64,000 nucleotides of DNA from Acholoe squamosa (GCA_949317995.1 OX439040.1:59430089-59494088), one strand, 5' to 3'; positions 9,242-18,740 are shown, counted from the first letter of the stretch. The notes: generated from the sequence alone by a model not told the origin. Made by a program: numbers and translations.

Positions 9242-10284
9242 TTAGACATGATTTCTTGGGACAAGGTAATAATTTCATCCTGCTTAACATCTGGTATATG
9301 TGAATCAGGTGTATTCAACTGAAACTTTTTTAAACACACATCCTTTCCTTCCTTTATCCACCTTTTGCTCACTAAACCCATCAGCCAATCTGGCAGTACA
9401 TGCCACATACAACACAGTTCTGGATTCAATCTCTTCTTCCTTCGAATACCGTACAAGTTTCTGGACCAAGAATTGTCATCTTCTATTACAAAAAAGCCCT
9501 CACATGCTTTTTGGAAGGATTTTGAGCCTTCTGAGTGTTCTTGCCTTATGAGTTCTAGCTGGAGAATAAGTTGACATTTTTCAAGTGCAGAAAGGTTTTT
9601 TCCTAATTTCATTTCCCATTCACAACAGAGGTGATTGAGGGAATAATCAATAACTGCATTTTGCAACAATGGGGCCAAAAACTCTGGAGTAGTATGTATG
9701 AGAGACTCCTTTGTTTGGCGTTGAGTGTTCACTGAGAAAGAGTTACGGTACAACTGGTTCTGACAGAGAACTTCCAGACCTTGCCTGACATAAGTGGAGG
9801 CTGATTTCAGTGGGGGAAATGAACTGTCCTTTGAAAACCTGACAGAATCGTCCTCTTGAAGTTGTTCAAAGAGAGTTCCTCTGTTTTCAATGCCATGTAA
9901 GAGCATGGTGTAGTTTCTGTTATTGGTTTTCGGAGGAGCAGCAATATGTTGATATCTCTGGAAAGATGATGTCATGAATGCACTGTGGCATGCCCTGTAA
10001 TAGAACTCCTCTGATATAGAGCCTTTACTGGTCATGTTGTTAGAAGAAGTAGAAGGAAAGGCAAGGTGAGAGCTAGATGAGATGAAGGGTCTGATCCTCT
10101 TAGTCATGTTCTCTACAAAACAATTCCTGCCTTTCAGTGGTCTGAGATGAACACTGTGTGCCTCCTCCAGTGGGTGGGTGTTATCACAGTAGAATGTGTT
10201 GTAGCTAGATACTTGATTGACACATGTGTACACAACAAAGAAATCACTGGTTGAATTACAACATAGCACAGTCTGACCACTCAT
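9217..10284 (-). CDS. Unknown 355-residue protein
   Basis: Not recognised. The N-terminal 120 residues are Ser/Thr/Asn-rich and Cys-containing. The C-terminal half is more globular and helical, with a basic patch (GIRRKKRLN, about 285) and several Trp. No membrane segment or cleavable signal is convincing. It overlaps the downstream 109-residue gene by 25 nt. The low-complexity N-terminal region and basic patch would suit a tegument or regulatory protein, but this is a guess. Confidence 0.7.
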   Translation of the reverse strand: MSGQTVLCCNSTSDFFVVYTCVNQVSSYNTFYCDNTHPLEEAHSVHLRPLKGRNCFVENMTKRIRPFISSSSHLAFPSTSSNNMTSKGSISEEFYYRACHSAFMTSSFQRYQHIAAPPKTNNRNYTMLLHGIENRGTLFEQLQEDDSVRFSKDSSFPPLKSASTYVRQGLEVLCQNQLYRNSFSVNTQRQTKESLIHTTPEFLAPLLQNAVIDYSLNHLCCEWEMKLGKNLSALEKCQLILQLELIRQEHSEGSKSFQKACEGFFVIEDDNSWSRNLYGIRRKKRLNPELCCMWHVLPDWLMGLVSKRWIKEGKDVCLKKFQLNTPDSHIPDVKQDEIITLSQEIMSKWQEGNKN

Positions 10285-10360
10285 AATTGCAAGCCTATCT
10301 TCTTATAACCCTATGGAAAGTGCATATCACTGCAATAAAACAAATTCAATTCCTGTTAGT

Positions 10361-11056
10361 TTAATTTGTGTTCTCTTTCAGGCCTGAAATCCTCTGTATT
10401 CGATCAACTATGCTCAACACAATACTTGCTTCTGGTTTGCAGAGGGAAAGCTTCCCAGATGGTTGTCTGTGGCAAGCACTCATCACAGCTACATCTAACA
10501 TAGAGAGGAGCACCTGCAGGACCTCCTCTTTGATTTTTGTCATAGTTTTCCTTTCATGGTTGTATTTGAAATGTCTATACACATCTTCTTTGGTTAGGTT
10601 CTTAATGGATTTCAGTTTCTGTGGATGCTTTTTGACAAAGTGCATCAAATTATCCAAAATTTCCTGAGCAATATCTAATGCTGGCCGGCCTTCCTGTTGG
10701 TGAAACATGACCCTAGCCACGTCCAAAAATTCTATGAATGATGCACCATCAGGATTTTCACGTAGAGATCCCATAACCTTGTCACATTTTATTTTGCACA
10801 AAGGGCAAGTCACTTCTCTGTCAAACCCAGGTAAAGGGTCTGTACCTTCTTGAAAGACAGACTTTTGGAATGCACAGTTCAGGGGATCTTCCCGAATTAT
10901 AGAGTCTTGGAATGCAGTACTTAATTGTTCTTCTGGAAGGCTTATTAGATTAAATGAGGGGGCACTATCTTCATCACATGTGACTGTTCTCCTCTTTCTT
11001 TTAGACTGCATTGCTTGATGATCAAAAGGCTCCAGAAGTTTCTTTATTTCTTCCAT
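10361..11056 (-). CDS. Zinc-finger-like nuclear protein, 231 residues
   Basis: Contains a Cys pair CPLCKIKCDK near residue 84 and, about 75 residues later, a His pair in VYRHFKYNHE. This could form a C2H2-type zinc site with a long helical insert. A basic cluster SKRKRR near residue 18 is a likely nuclear localisation signal. Between the zinc ligands lies a helical domain; the C-terminal helices are hydrophobic. The likely role is DNA or protein binding in regulation, but no named family is recognised. The ATG is 62 nt from the divergent terminase exon 1 start, so the two probably share a promoter region. A TTTAAT (reverse of ATTAAA) overlaps the stop. Confidence 0.7.
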   Translation of the reverse strand: MEEIKKLLEPFDHQAMQSKRKRRTVTCDEDSAPSFNLISLPEEQLSTAFQDSIIREDPLNCAFQKSVFQEGTDPLPGFDREVTCPLCKIKCDKVMGSLRENPDGASFIEFLDVARVMFHQQEGRPALDIAQEILDNLMHFVKKHPQKLKSIKNLTKEDVYRHFKYNHERKTMTKIKEEVLQVLLSMLDVAVMSACHRQPSGKLSLCKPEASIVLSIVDRIQRISGLKENTN

Positions 11057-11117
11057 TTACATTCCATCTCTTCTGAATACATCATTAATAATGATTTAAT
11101 TGGATGTATCAATATCC

Positions 11118-11987
11118 ATGGACAATCTTAACGAAGCAATTTTTCAAGAGCTCTTTCACACTTCAACCGATGTTTTCCAAGGAGGTCGATCTTTGGAAAA
11201 CTATTCAGAGACTGACAAGTGGGGATCATATTCACTTAGATTTGACATACAAGGTGTGACAACATGGCCATCTGGCTATCGTAATCCGTTTGTGAGTGCT
11301 ACCAGAAAATGGCAGAACACCAAAACAAAAAGGGAATGTGATTTTGATGCAAGTTTGCACACAGTCTGTGATGAACTTGAGATATGTCGTATGAAAGGGA
11401 AAAAAGCTTGGCATGCTATGTATGACACTAGCCACCTCATGGAAGCAAAGGGTATGACAGCCATTCGACTTATGATGAAAAGCATTCAAGTCATAACAGA
11501 AAAGTTGAACATGAGATTGGAACCATTTCAACTAGAAACCATACGTGCTTGTATCTGCTCGAGGGCAGTTCGACTATTGAACCAAGAACTGTTCAAATAT
11601 ATCCCCTCTATATTGGAAATACTGGGCATAATTGGTACAATAGATCTGGAGACCAAACAAGAATCAGAAATTCATAGTCTCTTTTACTCTTATTGTAAGA
11701 GATTCGTAGTGGTGGTAGCACCCAGGAGAAACGGGAAATCAAAGTCCAGTAAACTATTCGTTGCAGCAAATGCTGTTTGTGAGGAGGGTTCCATCATTGT
11801 ATTATTGGCTCATCAGATAAATGCAGTGCTCTTGTACAAAGATGATATTATAAGCTATCTACAGACATTGCTTGAGAGTCACCTTGTGTCCTTCAAGATC
11901 AGAAATGGCCTTCACACAATAAAAGTAGAGTTCAGCGATGAGAGAAAAAAGTCCTCGTTCATCTATTTTGTTGCTGGTGGCCACAAC
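11118..11987 (+). CDS. Terminase large subunit, exon 1 (N-terminal domain and Walker A)
   Basis: 290 codons ending at a strong donor (GTAAGT at 11988) in phase 0. Residues 198-214 hold the ATPase Walker A loop, APRRNGKSKS, preceded by a VVVV strand as in herpesvirus and phage terminases. The start is the ATG at 11118; the open frame extends six codons upstream without an ATG. The exon ends just before the strand that leads into Walker B. That continuation (RGYD followed by an acidic Walker B) is found only on the opposite strand, at 17764-17195. The terminase motor packages DNA into capsids. The split of one gene across two strands is the main oddity of this window. Confidence 0.9.
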
Positions 11988-12138
11988 GTAAGTATTTATG
12001 ATTATTTATTTTATTTTGTAGCAAAGTTTACTATACTGTATTTTCCTTAATCATTTATTCAGCTTTGTGAATTGGATTTAATTCAAGTACAATGGCAAGA
12101 CATTACCGAGGATTTCATGGGAGCCAAAGAAGTCTGTA

Positions 12139-12777
12139 ATGGAAATTCCACATCTCAAAATCACTAAAACATTTCAGAACAGGGTGCTTTTTGATAATGC
12201 AGTCAAGGTTCTAAGAAATGCTGCAGTGTATAGCATTGAGCACAACTGTTCCAGTTCCCATCTCTGGACTACCTCATATGTGGACAATCTCCAGACTGCA
12301 ACACAAAATCTCTTGGCAAAGGAAGATGAGAGGACTGGCATTTACTACCTTCTTCAAAATCCAGTAAAGGTTAACATTGATAAAGAGAAGCATTTATTAT
12401 CTGTCAGCTATCCACTTAGCATTTGGATTGTGTTTAAAAAGTCTGAATCTTTGCAGTCTTCAATGGAATGCAATGTCATGCATGACATTTCATTGCTCCG
12501 TTTTTTCACTGCACACATACGAGCAACAATGGGATCATCAGCGGTGTCTTTCTTCAAGGAAAATGTACAAAAGGTTGCTGAAGTAGAACAGGGTCTCAGA
12601 TGTTTTTTGACAGAGAAAAATGCCCCAGGTCCTGTCCAATTCAAGAAAAACAAGAGACCAACTTTCTTGACTTTTCATGCATTTGTCAGCAATGAAATAA
12701 TGGAGACCCCCCCTATAGTAGCTTTCAAGTATCATTTCCATAACTCTTGTGATAGGCCATGTGCAGCAATGACTTAG
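12139..12777 (+). CDS. Unknown 212-residue protein; may extend 5' through a splice acceptor
   Basis: Not recognised. The ATG at 12139 gives a soluble protein of mixed composition. The frame is open and coding-like for 17 more codons upstream to a possible acceptor (AG at 12086-12087), which is in phase with the terminase exon 1 donor 100 nt earlier. So this frame might be used as a downstream exon of that transcript as well as, or instead of, a gene of its own. The sequence does not resemble terminase Walker B or nuclease motifs. It lies in the stretch that separates terminase exon 1 from the inverted exons. Confidence 0.6.
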   Translation: MEIPHLKITKTFQNRVLFDNAVKVLRNAAVYSIEHNCSSSHLWTTSYVDNLQTATQNLLAKEDERTGIYYLLQNPVKVNIDKEKHLLSVSYPLSIWIVFKKSESLQSSMECNVMHDISLLRFFTAHIRATMGSSAVSFFKENVQKVAEVEQGLRCFLTEKNAPGPVQFKKNKRPTFLTFHAFVSNEIMETPPIVAFKYHFHNSCDRPCAAMT

Positions 12778-12820
12778 TCCTTGTCTTATTATTATCGATA
12801 GCCAAAAGAGATAGGAAAGA

Positions 12821-13931
12821 ATGAGGGAAATTCTTGAATTTATATTGAAACATGACAAGTCAAAGCAGGTCAAATTTATCCCCTGTTTTCCAAGCACAGA
12901 TCCCACTGAAGGATTTTGGTGTTCAGTCAGAAAAAAGGGGGAGAGTGATTCCTATCTTGGAACACATCAAGCACAAACATGGCAAGGTGGATCTAGAGCA
13001 ATTGGCCATATTTCCACACAATTTCATCCAAGGGGGCAATGAAATATTAGGTTGGTTCATATATGGAACTTCATACATTGCCATACTCTCTAAGTTTGTT
13101 ACAGATTTTGATAGGGTTTGTTGTCTTCTGGGAAAAGTCGAAAAAAAGGATGTGGAAAATGAGATTAGGCATGGACAGCTCATGCTGGACAGAGAAAACT
13201 TGTCAGTTGTCATATGGTCTTTCTCTAAGCCAATGTTTAGGTACAAGAACAAAGATGTTCCATTTTTCCCACTGGGTATTTCTCATATACTACCAGAAGG
13301 GAATATCACAGAGGCAAAGAAGAACAGATTCAGGATACATGTAGGAAGCTATGAGGAAGCCTTACCTAAGTCTCCATGTGTATCCCCTTATAGAGCAGAC
13401 TGCTCCCCTGACCAATTCTATGCCCTGACTCATATCCCTTTAGAGTATTATGCTGTGCAGGCTGATGGTTGTACATTGAGTAAAAGGCTATATATAGATC
13501 TAAGGGACCTGAAAAATCTCTCTCCATATTTTGAGCACAGTAGCCTGATGTATGGTACAAAAAAAGCCTGTTCTAATATTCTCGAACTATTTGATGCCAT
13601 GAGAATATTTCAAGGACAGTGGTTCTTTGACTCAAAACGTGATATCATTTTCTTGCCATGTCTGCCCTGTGTTGAAAAGAAAAGAGTGCAGCTTCATAAA
13701 CTTCCCATCTATGGACAAATAAAAAATATCAGAAACATTGAGGATGTGCTTGCATGGACTAGCAGAGAAGAGAGAGAAGCATTTCTGAAAAAACACCTTG
13801 AAAACAGTGGTCTTCATGGTGAGGAAGAGCTGGCAAAACGTTTCAAGGCAGCAAGATCTGAATGTATGGGCCCTATTTGCCCTGGGAGTTGCATAGTGAA
13901 AGACAATGTTGCCCATTGTTTCTTGCCATAG
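12821..13931 (+). CDS. Unknown protein of about 370 residues, frame change near the 5' end
   Basis: The most natural start is the ATG at 12821; its frame reads well for about 38 codons and then becomes poor. From about 12930 the +1 frame is convincing and runs to 13931 (that frame alone has an ATG at 12852). The switch coincides with an A6-G5 run at 12931-12941, so a one-base insertion there is the simplest explanation. The body is not recognised; the tail is Cys/His-rich (C-x4-C-x3-C and a final His-Cys) and may bind zinc. No membrane segment. The gene lies between terminase exon 1 and the inverted exons. Confidence 0.65.
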
Positions 13932-14007
13932 GAGCCACTTTGGATTTGCATTTAACACACCAACCCAAATGCTATATTATGGATGAAGGCTTCGATAACA
14001 GCTAAAC

Positions 14008-15681
14008 ATGATCTCCTCTGTGCTACCAATAAGTCCTGAAGATTGTACAAATGACAGTGGACGGCCTTTTTTCAAGATATTTGATCGACATCAAGAGGTT
14101 GTGCTAACTGTTCGAAACATATCCCAGTTGGAAAGATCCAAAGAAACATCAGCTGTGGTGAAAGATGTCATAACACAGATATGGTCCATACTAGAGCTGC
14201 CGGCTGCATTCATCGATCCTGATCTTCTGAAAAGAGTGTTCAATTTTGATGATGTTGAAGGAGTTTCTTTTTCAATGCTAGCTAAGAATAAGGGAATGAA
14301 ACCAACCAAACTTGCAAGAAATCTATTATGTGAAGCAATGCCTGAAGTGTCAACAACTTCAATCCTGAATCAGTTCATGCATTCTCAGCTGGCCATTCAT
14401 ATTCTTCGGGACCTAGTTGATCTCCCATTTTTAAACAGACACAGGAAACTTCAGTCATCACCTATCAGTCAACATTTAGTTGATACACTTGACAAAGAGT
14501 TCCTAAGATCACCACTATGTTGCCTCTATGTGAAAAATGTAGAATCAAAAGTCAGTCAAGGTGAAACAGTCAGATCTTCTGCTGTCTTTGAAATGGAACA
14601 ATGCCCTTTTTTGTCAGGAGAACAGCCGCAGGAATCAACAAAATTACTGAATGAGAGTGATTGCAACACAGTGTATTTCTATGGGCAGCAGCAATCAGGG
14701 TTTTTCAGTGTCACTGGAGATTTGTACCTGGATGGTGAAGAATATGAACAGAGGAAGAAACAAATACTGAACAGGTGGGAACAACAGCAGTCCAGAAACC
14801 ATTCCTACAAGAAACCCAAGTGGTATGACAACTATGCTGGCGTGTCTGACCAAAAAAATGCATCTGTTAGATTTGTATTTCAAGATGGATCTTGTCATTC
14901 AAAAGTAGCAACACTTGCAGCCATAAAGAAAAATCTGGTGGTGTTTGCATACGTCTGTCAGACAATTGTCAGGTGCCATCAAGTACCTGGGAGTGTCCTG
15001 TACAATAAGAACCCGACTGTTGAAGACTTGGCAGAAACTGTATTGTCTTATTTCTATCAGGATGAAACCCTTTCCAAAATGCACAAATGTCCACTGAAGT
15101 GTCCATCAAATGGTGGATATTACCTGAAAGTGCAGGAGTATCTCACTATTCCTTCCTCATATTCAAATAGGACTGCCAACTTAAAGCTGATGGAGACTCT
15201 TGGAGTAAACTTTGACAAAGCCTCCGCAACAACAAATGTCAAGGGGAGAAACTATAACCACATTCCATTCACCAATGCTTTGTCACATCTTCAACTGTCT
15301 GAGAAGGAAAGATGTGCTCTAGGGGAGAATGAGGATGAATACGCTTCTCTGATGTTAGTCCCAGTGAACTTCACTTCATACGAAAGCGTGAATCCAATGT
15401 TTTCAGCTGGTATTTCAAGATGGAATAAATCTGTTTCACATAATACCCTCCCTGTGGTTGTTGGAAAGGCATCTCTACTGTATGGAAGAAAATCAAACAT
15501 GAGACCAACCCTGTTTCTTTCTCCTGATGGTCGACAAGAAGAGAGCAACCTTCGCAACCTAGCAAGCAGTGTGAAGATGATGACAGATGGGAGTTATGTC
15601 TCATCATTCCAAGAGGCATGTGACCTGTTGTCTGTACCCAGGGAACTTCAAGACCTCTTAGAAAGCATGGTTAACCAATAA
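14008..15681 (+). CDS. Unknown 557-residue protein
   Basis: Not recognised. A large soluble protein. The N-terminal third is helical (about residues 45-150), the middle is polar with a Gln/Glu/Arg-rich stretch near 245-275, and the C-terminal half is mixed with several Cys. No signal peptide, membrane span or nucleotide-binding loop is visible. The size and position beside the terminase would allow a capsid or packaging role (portal proteins are of similar size), but nothing in the sequence proves it. An AATAAA follows at 15703. Confidence 0.75.
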   Translation: MISSVLPISPEDCTNDSGRPFFKIFDRHQEVVLTVRNISQLERSKETSAVVKDVITQIWSILELPAAFIDPDLLKRVFNFDDVEGVSFSMLAKNKGMKPTKLARNLLCEAMPEVSTTSILNQFMHSQLAIHILRDLVDLPFLNRHRKLQSSPISQHLVDTLDKEFLRSPLCCLYVKNVESKVSQGETVRSSAVFEMEQCPFLSGEQPQESTKLLNESDCNTVYFYGQQQSGFFSVTGDLYLDGEEYEQRKKQILNRWEQQQSRNHSYKKPKWYDNYAGVSDQKNASVRFVFQDGSCHSKVATLAAIKKNLVVFAYVCQTIVRCHQVPGSVLYNKNPTVEDLAETVLSYFYQDETLSKMHKCPLKCPSNGGYYLKVQEYLTIPSSYSNRTANLKLMETLGVNFDKASATTNVKGRNYNHIPFTNALSHLQLSEKERCALGENEDEYASLMLVPVNFTSYESVNPMFSAGISRWNKSVSHNTLPVVVGKASLLYGRKSNMRPTLFLSPDGRQEESNLRNLASSVKMMTDGSYVSSFQEACDLLSVPRELQDLLESMVNQ

Positions 15682-15702
15682 TGTATACATGTGCTGTAAT
15701 GA

Positions 15703-15739
15703 AATAAAGAGAATTAATTGTTGAATCATGTCCTTTATT
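15703..15739. terminator. Convergent polyadenylation signals at the terminase 3' end
   Basis: Plus-strand AATAAA (15703-15708) for the 557-residue gene and minus-strand AATAAA (TTTATT at 15734-15739), 8 nt beyond the terminase stop. The second shows that the minus-strand terminase exons have a proper 3' end. Confidence 0.8.
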
Positions 15740-15746
15740 ATTTTTT

Positions 15747-16376
15747 TTAGTTCACTATGTACATATTCTCTGGAAGTCTAACCCAAGCAACACATATGAT
15801 GAGGGCCATCACCATGTCATCCATTTGCTTGGTACCTTTTGTAGATTGCTTTCCGGAATATGTTAATTTTTTCCCTTTTCGAATGCACATGAAATTCTTG
15901 AGTTGATCGATGGCCAAATCTATGGTTTCAGCTGTATTTGGCCTTAATGATTCTGTGAGTGCCACCGATTGATACTTTGCTCTAACTGTCTTAGATACAG
16001 AACTGATCTGGTTGGCTAAAAATAATTTTCCCTCGTCTAAAGTTCTCTTGAAATAAGATACCAAGTTGCCCTTGTGCTGCGTCAATACACCTGGAAGGAC
16101 CCTGCCATGAGGATCATGTTGCTTGACAAACTTGGGAATGAAACCTTGGCCAGTGGCACTGCACATGTTGATGTAGTGTCTCTTGACAGATTGTTCTAGA
16201 TAGGCCCCAAGGTCTTGAGAGAGGTTGGCCTCCACAAATATGTTAACAGGTTTTTTCCACAAAGCAGGGTACAAGTGGCAAAGAAAGTTCAAATTAGTCA
16301 AAATCAAGTCTTTGTGTATGTCATTGAGTCGACCTAAGTGATGTTCCTCTGTCACAAACTGGTCCAGTCCGAGCAC
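15747..16376 (-). CDS. Terminase large subunit, exon 3 (C-terminal nuclease part)
   Basis: Begins in phase 0 after a strong acceptor (polypyrimidine tract then CAG, ending at 16377) and codes for 209 residues to the stop. It carries two of the three acidic positions of the RNase H-like terminase nuclease: NIFVEANLSQDLG (Glu49 of the exon) and KQMDDMVMAL (Asp186-Asp187). Together with exon 2 it completes the headful-cleavage nuclease domain. Added to exons 1 and 2 the protein would be 689 residues, a normal size for a herpesvirus terminase ATPase subunit. Its polyadenylation signal is 8 nt past the stop. Confidence 0.9.
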   Translation of the reverse strand: MLGLDQFVTEEHHLGRLNDIHKDLILTNLNFLCHLYPALWKKPVNIFVEANLSQDLGAYLEQSVKRHYINMCSATGQGFIPKFVKQHDPHGRVLPGVLTQHKGNLVSYFKRTLDEGKLFLANQISSVSKTVRAKYQSVALTESLRPNTAETIDLAIDQLKNFMCIRKGKKLTYSGKQSTKGTKQMDDMVMALIICVAWVRLPENMYIVN

Positions 16377-16448
16377 CTGAAAAAAATAGATATAAGAATT
16401 ACATTTTGATTGTGATACATAATTTGATATCAAACAATGAATTAGACT

Positions 16449-17213
16449 ATGAAAGATGGAGGGATGGAAATGCTCCTGAAGTCCTTCCACCTATTTCAGG
16501 CTGACTCTGAATTCTTATGTCAGCGTTTCTTACAGTTCTATGATAGAAAGTTTTCCATCGATACATGTGTCCTCTATGAAAGAGCCAAACATGCCGCCTT
16601 TGTCCCAAAGACTGTACATAGGCTTCTCGGAAGAAACAATACTGCATGCGAGATCATGTTGTTTGGAAATGCACAGGTTAGGAAAAGCTATATAAAGTAT
16701 GCTACAGGCCATAAGACACAAAAGGACAAAGATCGCATTGAACACACAGTAGAGATATGTGCCCTAGAAGGACCATTGAATGAAGCTAAAGGGCTAGTTC
16801 AAGTACTGAAACGGGATGGCAGAAACAAGCAGCTTTTGCTGGATGTGTTGCAAATGTATGAAGCTGTGAATATTTGCTTCTTTGATGAGTATTTGTACAA
16901 GAGGAAGACTTCCAAAGAGTTCCATTGGATGATTGATTACATTAAGGAGAGAGTGATGTCCATGTGCACAGGTGTGAATTCACCTCATTTTATTTCCTCT
17001 GTGGAAAAGTGTGCATCTGACATATTATGTGATGTTCGAGCCATTATCACAAGTGTTCAGATGTCCAGTGTCATTGTTGCCTCCATAGCCACAAAAACAA
17101 GAGAAGAAACAAAAGATGAACAAATGAAACCCATGCCCTTTGATCCCTTTGAACAGCTTATTGAACATAAGCATGCAAGAAGCACTATACTTACAACATA
17201 TGAATCTTGCTGA
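16449..17213 (+). CDS. Unknown 254-residue protein nested in terminase intron 2, opposite strand
   Basis: Not recognised. This ATG-started gene fills nearly the whole 818-nt intron between terminase exons 2 and 3 and overlaps the end of exon 2 by 19 nt on the other strand. The protein is soluble and mostly helical, with about ten Cys. Herpesvirus terminase introns commonly hold opposite-strand genes (UL16 and UL17 in herpes simplex virus; gene 70 in ictalurid herpesvirus 1, as I recall), so its position is typical. A packaging or capsid-associated role would be a guess from position only. Confidence 0.8.
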   Translation: MKDGGMEMLLKSFHLFQADSEFLCQRFLQFYDRKFSIDTCVLYERAKHAAFVPKTVHRLLGRNNTACEIMLFGNAQVRKSYIKYATGHKTQKDKDRIEHTVEICALEGPLNEAKGLVQVLKRDGRNKQLLLDVLQMYEAVNICFFDEYLYKRKTSKEFHWMIDYIKERVMSMCTGVNSPHFISSVEKCASDILCDVRAIITSVQMSSVIVASIATKTREETKDEQMKPMPFDPFEQLIEHKHARSTILTTYESC

Positions 17214-17764
17214 CGTCCCACAACTGCCAACCCAATTCCTGAGATGCCACTTCCTGCTTGGACTGGATCAAGGGCGAGATAGACCATCTCAAATTCCATG
17301 CAGTCTACTTGAATGATATTTTTACGTAACCTTTCTATGGATTCAACATCAAAGGCATGACTTTCTACTTTAGAAGTATGGAAATTTGATCCACAGACCT
17401 CTAGCTGGTATGACCCAGGTGATACAAACTCCATTGCTTGGCGCACTGGATCTTCATCAACTTCCCCAGAAGTATCTATGTGGTTGGGAATTTTCAATTT
17501 ACCATGAACACAAATGCCAGTTTGCCCATTAGCTGCACAAGTGTCACATAGATATTTAACTTGAATGAGACAAAGTCCAGGCTTATTCCCGTCTCGGATA
17601 TTTTTGAATTTTGATAGCCAATGGTCTGACTCAACAGTGCTACAAAGTAACAGCATAGAAACACCATGGTTGGTTGCATATGTCATAGCACTGGCAACTG
17701 CTGTCTGCTTCATGTACCCACACTCCTCCAGAACACAAAATGTTGGATCGTATCCACGGCTGCT
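17195..17764 (-). CDS. Terminase large subunit, exon 2 (Walker B and first nuclease acid)
   Basis: 190 codons, phase 0 at both ends: acceptor TTTCAG at 17765, donor GTAAGT at 17194. The exon opens with SSRGYDPTFCVLEECGYM, the conserved run into the Walker B acidic pair (Glu13-Glu14 of the exon). Motif III-like residues follow (LLLCSTVE). The first nuclease acid lies in YLALDPVQAGSGISG (Asp166). A Cys cluster (about 65-85) may be an insert. These residues follow directly from the last residues of exon 1 in every herpesvirus terminase, yet exon 1 is on the other strand, 5.8 kb away. Confidence 0.9.
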
Positions 17765-17846
17765 CTGAAAGTAGAAAGACAAATTGAAATTTAAAGGATG
17801 CTATAAATGTGATGAATGGAACTACCCTTACATTTACCAATATACA

Positions 17847-18635
17847 ATGGAAGAAGGCATAGAGATATTGAAAGTAGAAAAGGAGAGACAGCATCTCATT
17901 AAATGTAGAAAAAGGATACTGGCAGCGAGGGTTGCCTACTGCAAACGTAAGGGGATCGTCCACCTCCCTTTCCTGTCAGCAGAAAAAGAAGATCTCAGGA
18001 AATGTTGGATGGAAGATTGTCTGTATGAGGGGCTTCTTGAGAATCATTTCATTTGTCCAAAGCATCTTTCAGTCCACTCTTGCAAGCCAGGATATTGTAA
18101 GACAAACTATGAAAACAGATGCATATTTGCCAATTCACGATATGAAACTCAAGAACTAATGGAACAGGTCTATCTGTGTTCATACAGTGCAGAAAATGCC
18201 AAGGCATCAAGAATTGAAGTAAGAGGTCAGAAACTGAACAGGCAATTAGAGGATGGGATGATGGAAGTGATAACAAAGATATGTAACAAGGAAAACCGTT
18301 TGTTCTATAACAGAAATGAAGCCAGGCAGATAAAGATACCCATGGGAAGCACTGTCATGGAACAACTCTTGCTGGAAAGGGATTTGAAAAAGATGACACT
18401 GGCATTACTCAGCAACTGTGACAGGAAGAAGGAGCTGCGGTTACTTCAAAACTGTGGACAGTCAGTTACGTTCTACTTATTGCAGAAAATCACAGTTGGG
18501 ATCTATGATGAAGGAAAGCCTATGTTTATTCTGAGATATGCCAAATGGCTGTGTCCACTACCCAGTAGAGTGAAATTATGTAAACATTTTGGAATTGAAT
18601 TGAAAAAGTTTGCAGCTTGTCTAAAAATCATTTAA
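17847..18635 (+). CDS. Cys/His-rich zinc-binding protein, possible late transcription factor type
   Basis: A 262-residue protein whose start is taken as the first ATG; the open frame runs 21 codons further upstream, into the flank of terminase exon 2, without an ATG. A basic helical N-terminus is followed by a Cys/His cluster (about residues 55-100): CWMEDC, then FICPKHLSVHSCKPGYC, then another Cys. The pattern of a hydrophobic strand, Cys, a short turn, His-x-Cys and x4-Cys resembles the zinc core of late-gene transcription factors of large DNA viruses (UL92-like, VLTF2-like). This is recall without alignment, so it is weak. The C-terminal part is helical. Two AATAAA signals follow (18645, 18675). 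Confidence 0.6.
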   Translation: MEEGIEILKVEKERQHLIKCRKRILAARVAYCKRKGIVHLPFLSAEKEDLRKCWMEDCLYEGLLENHFICPKHLSVHSCKPGYCKTNYENRCIFANSRYETQELMEQVYLCSYSAENAKASRIEVRGQKLNRQLEDGMMEVITKICNKENRLFYNRNEARQIKIPMGSTVMEQLLLERDLKKMTLALLSNCDRKKELRLLQNCGQSVTFYLLQKITVGIYDEGKPMFILRYAKWLCPLPSRVKLCKHFGIELKKFAACLKII

Positions 18636-18740
18636 TATCTTTTAAATAAAAAAAATGTGAAGTGTAAACTATCTAATAAAGTTTGAAATCAAATCTGCTG
18701 ATGTTATCATCATTAATGTTTGATAAGTTTTCCTTATAAA

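Noticed and set aside
14008-15681. Possible portal protein
   Set aside because: Size and position fit, but no portal motif can be seen, so it is left as unknown.
11988-17850. Inverted repeats at the suspected inversion breakpoints
   Set aside because: The flanks were compared by eye; only a short direct match (TACAATGG) was found, no inverted repeat, so recombination between repeats is not supported.
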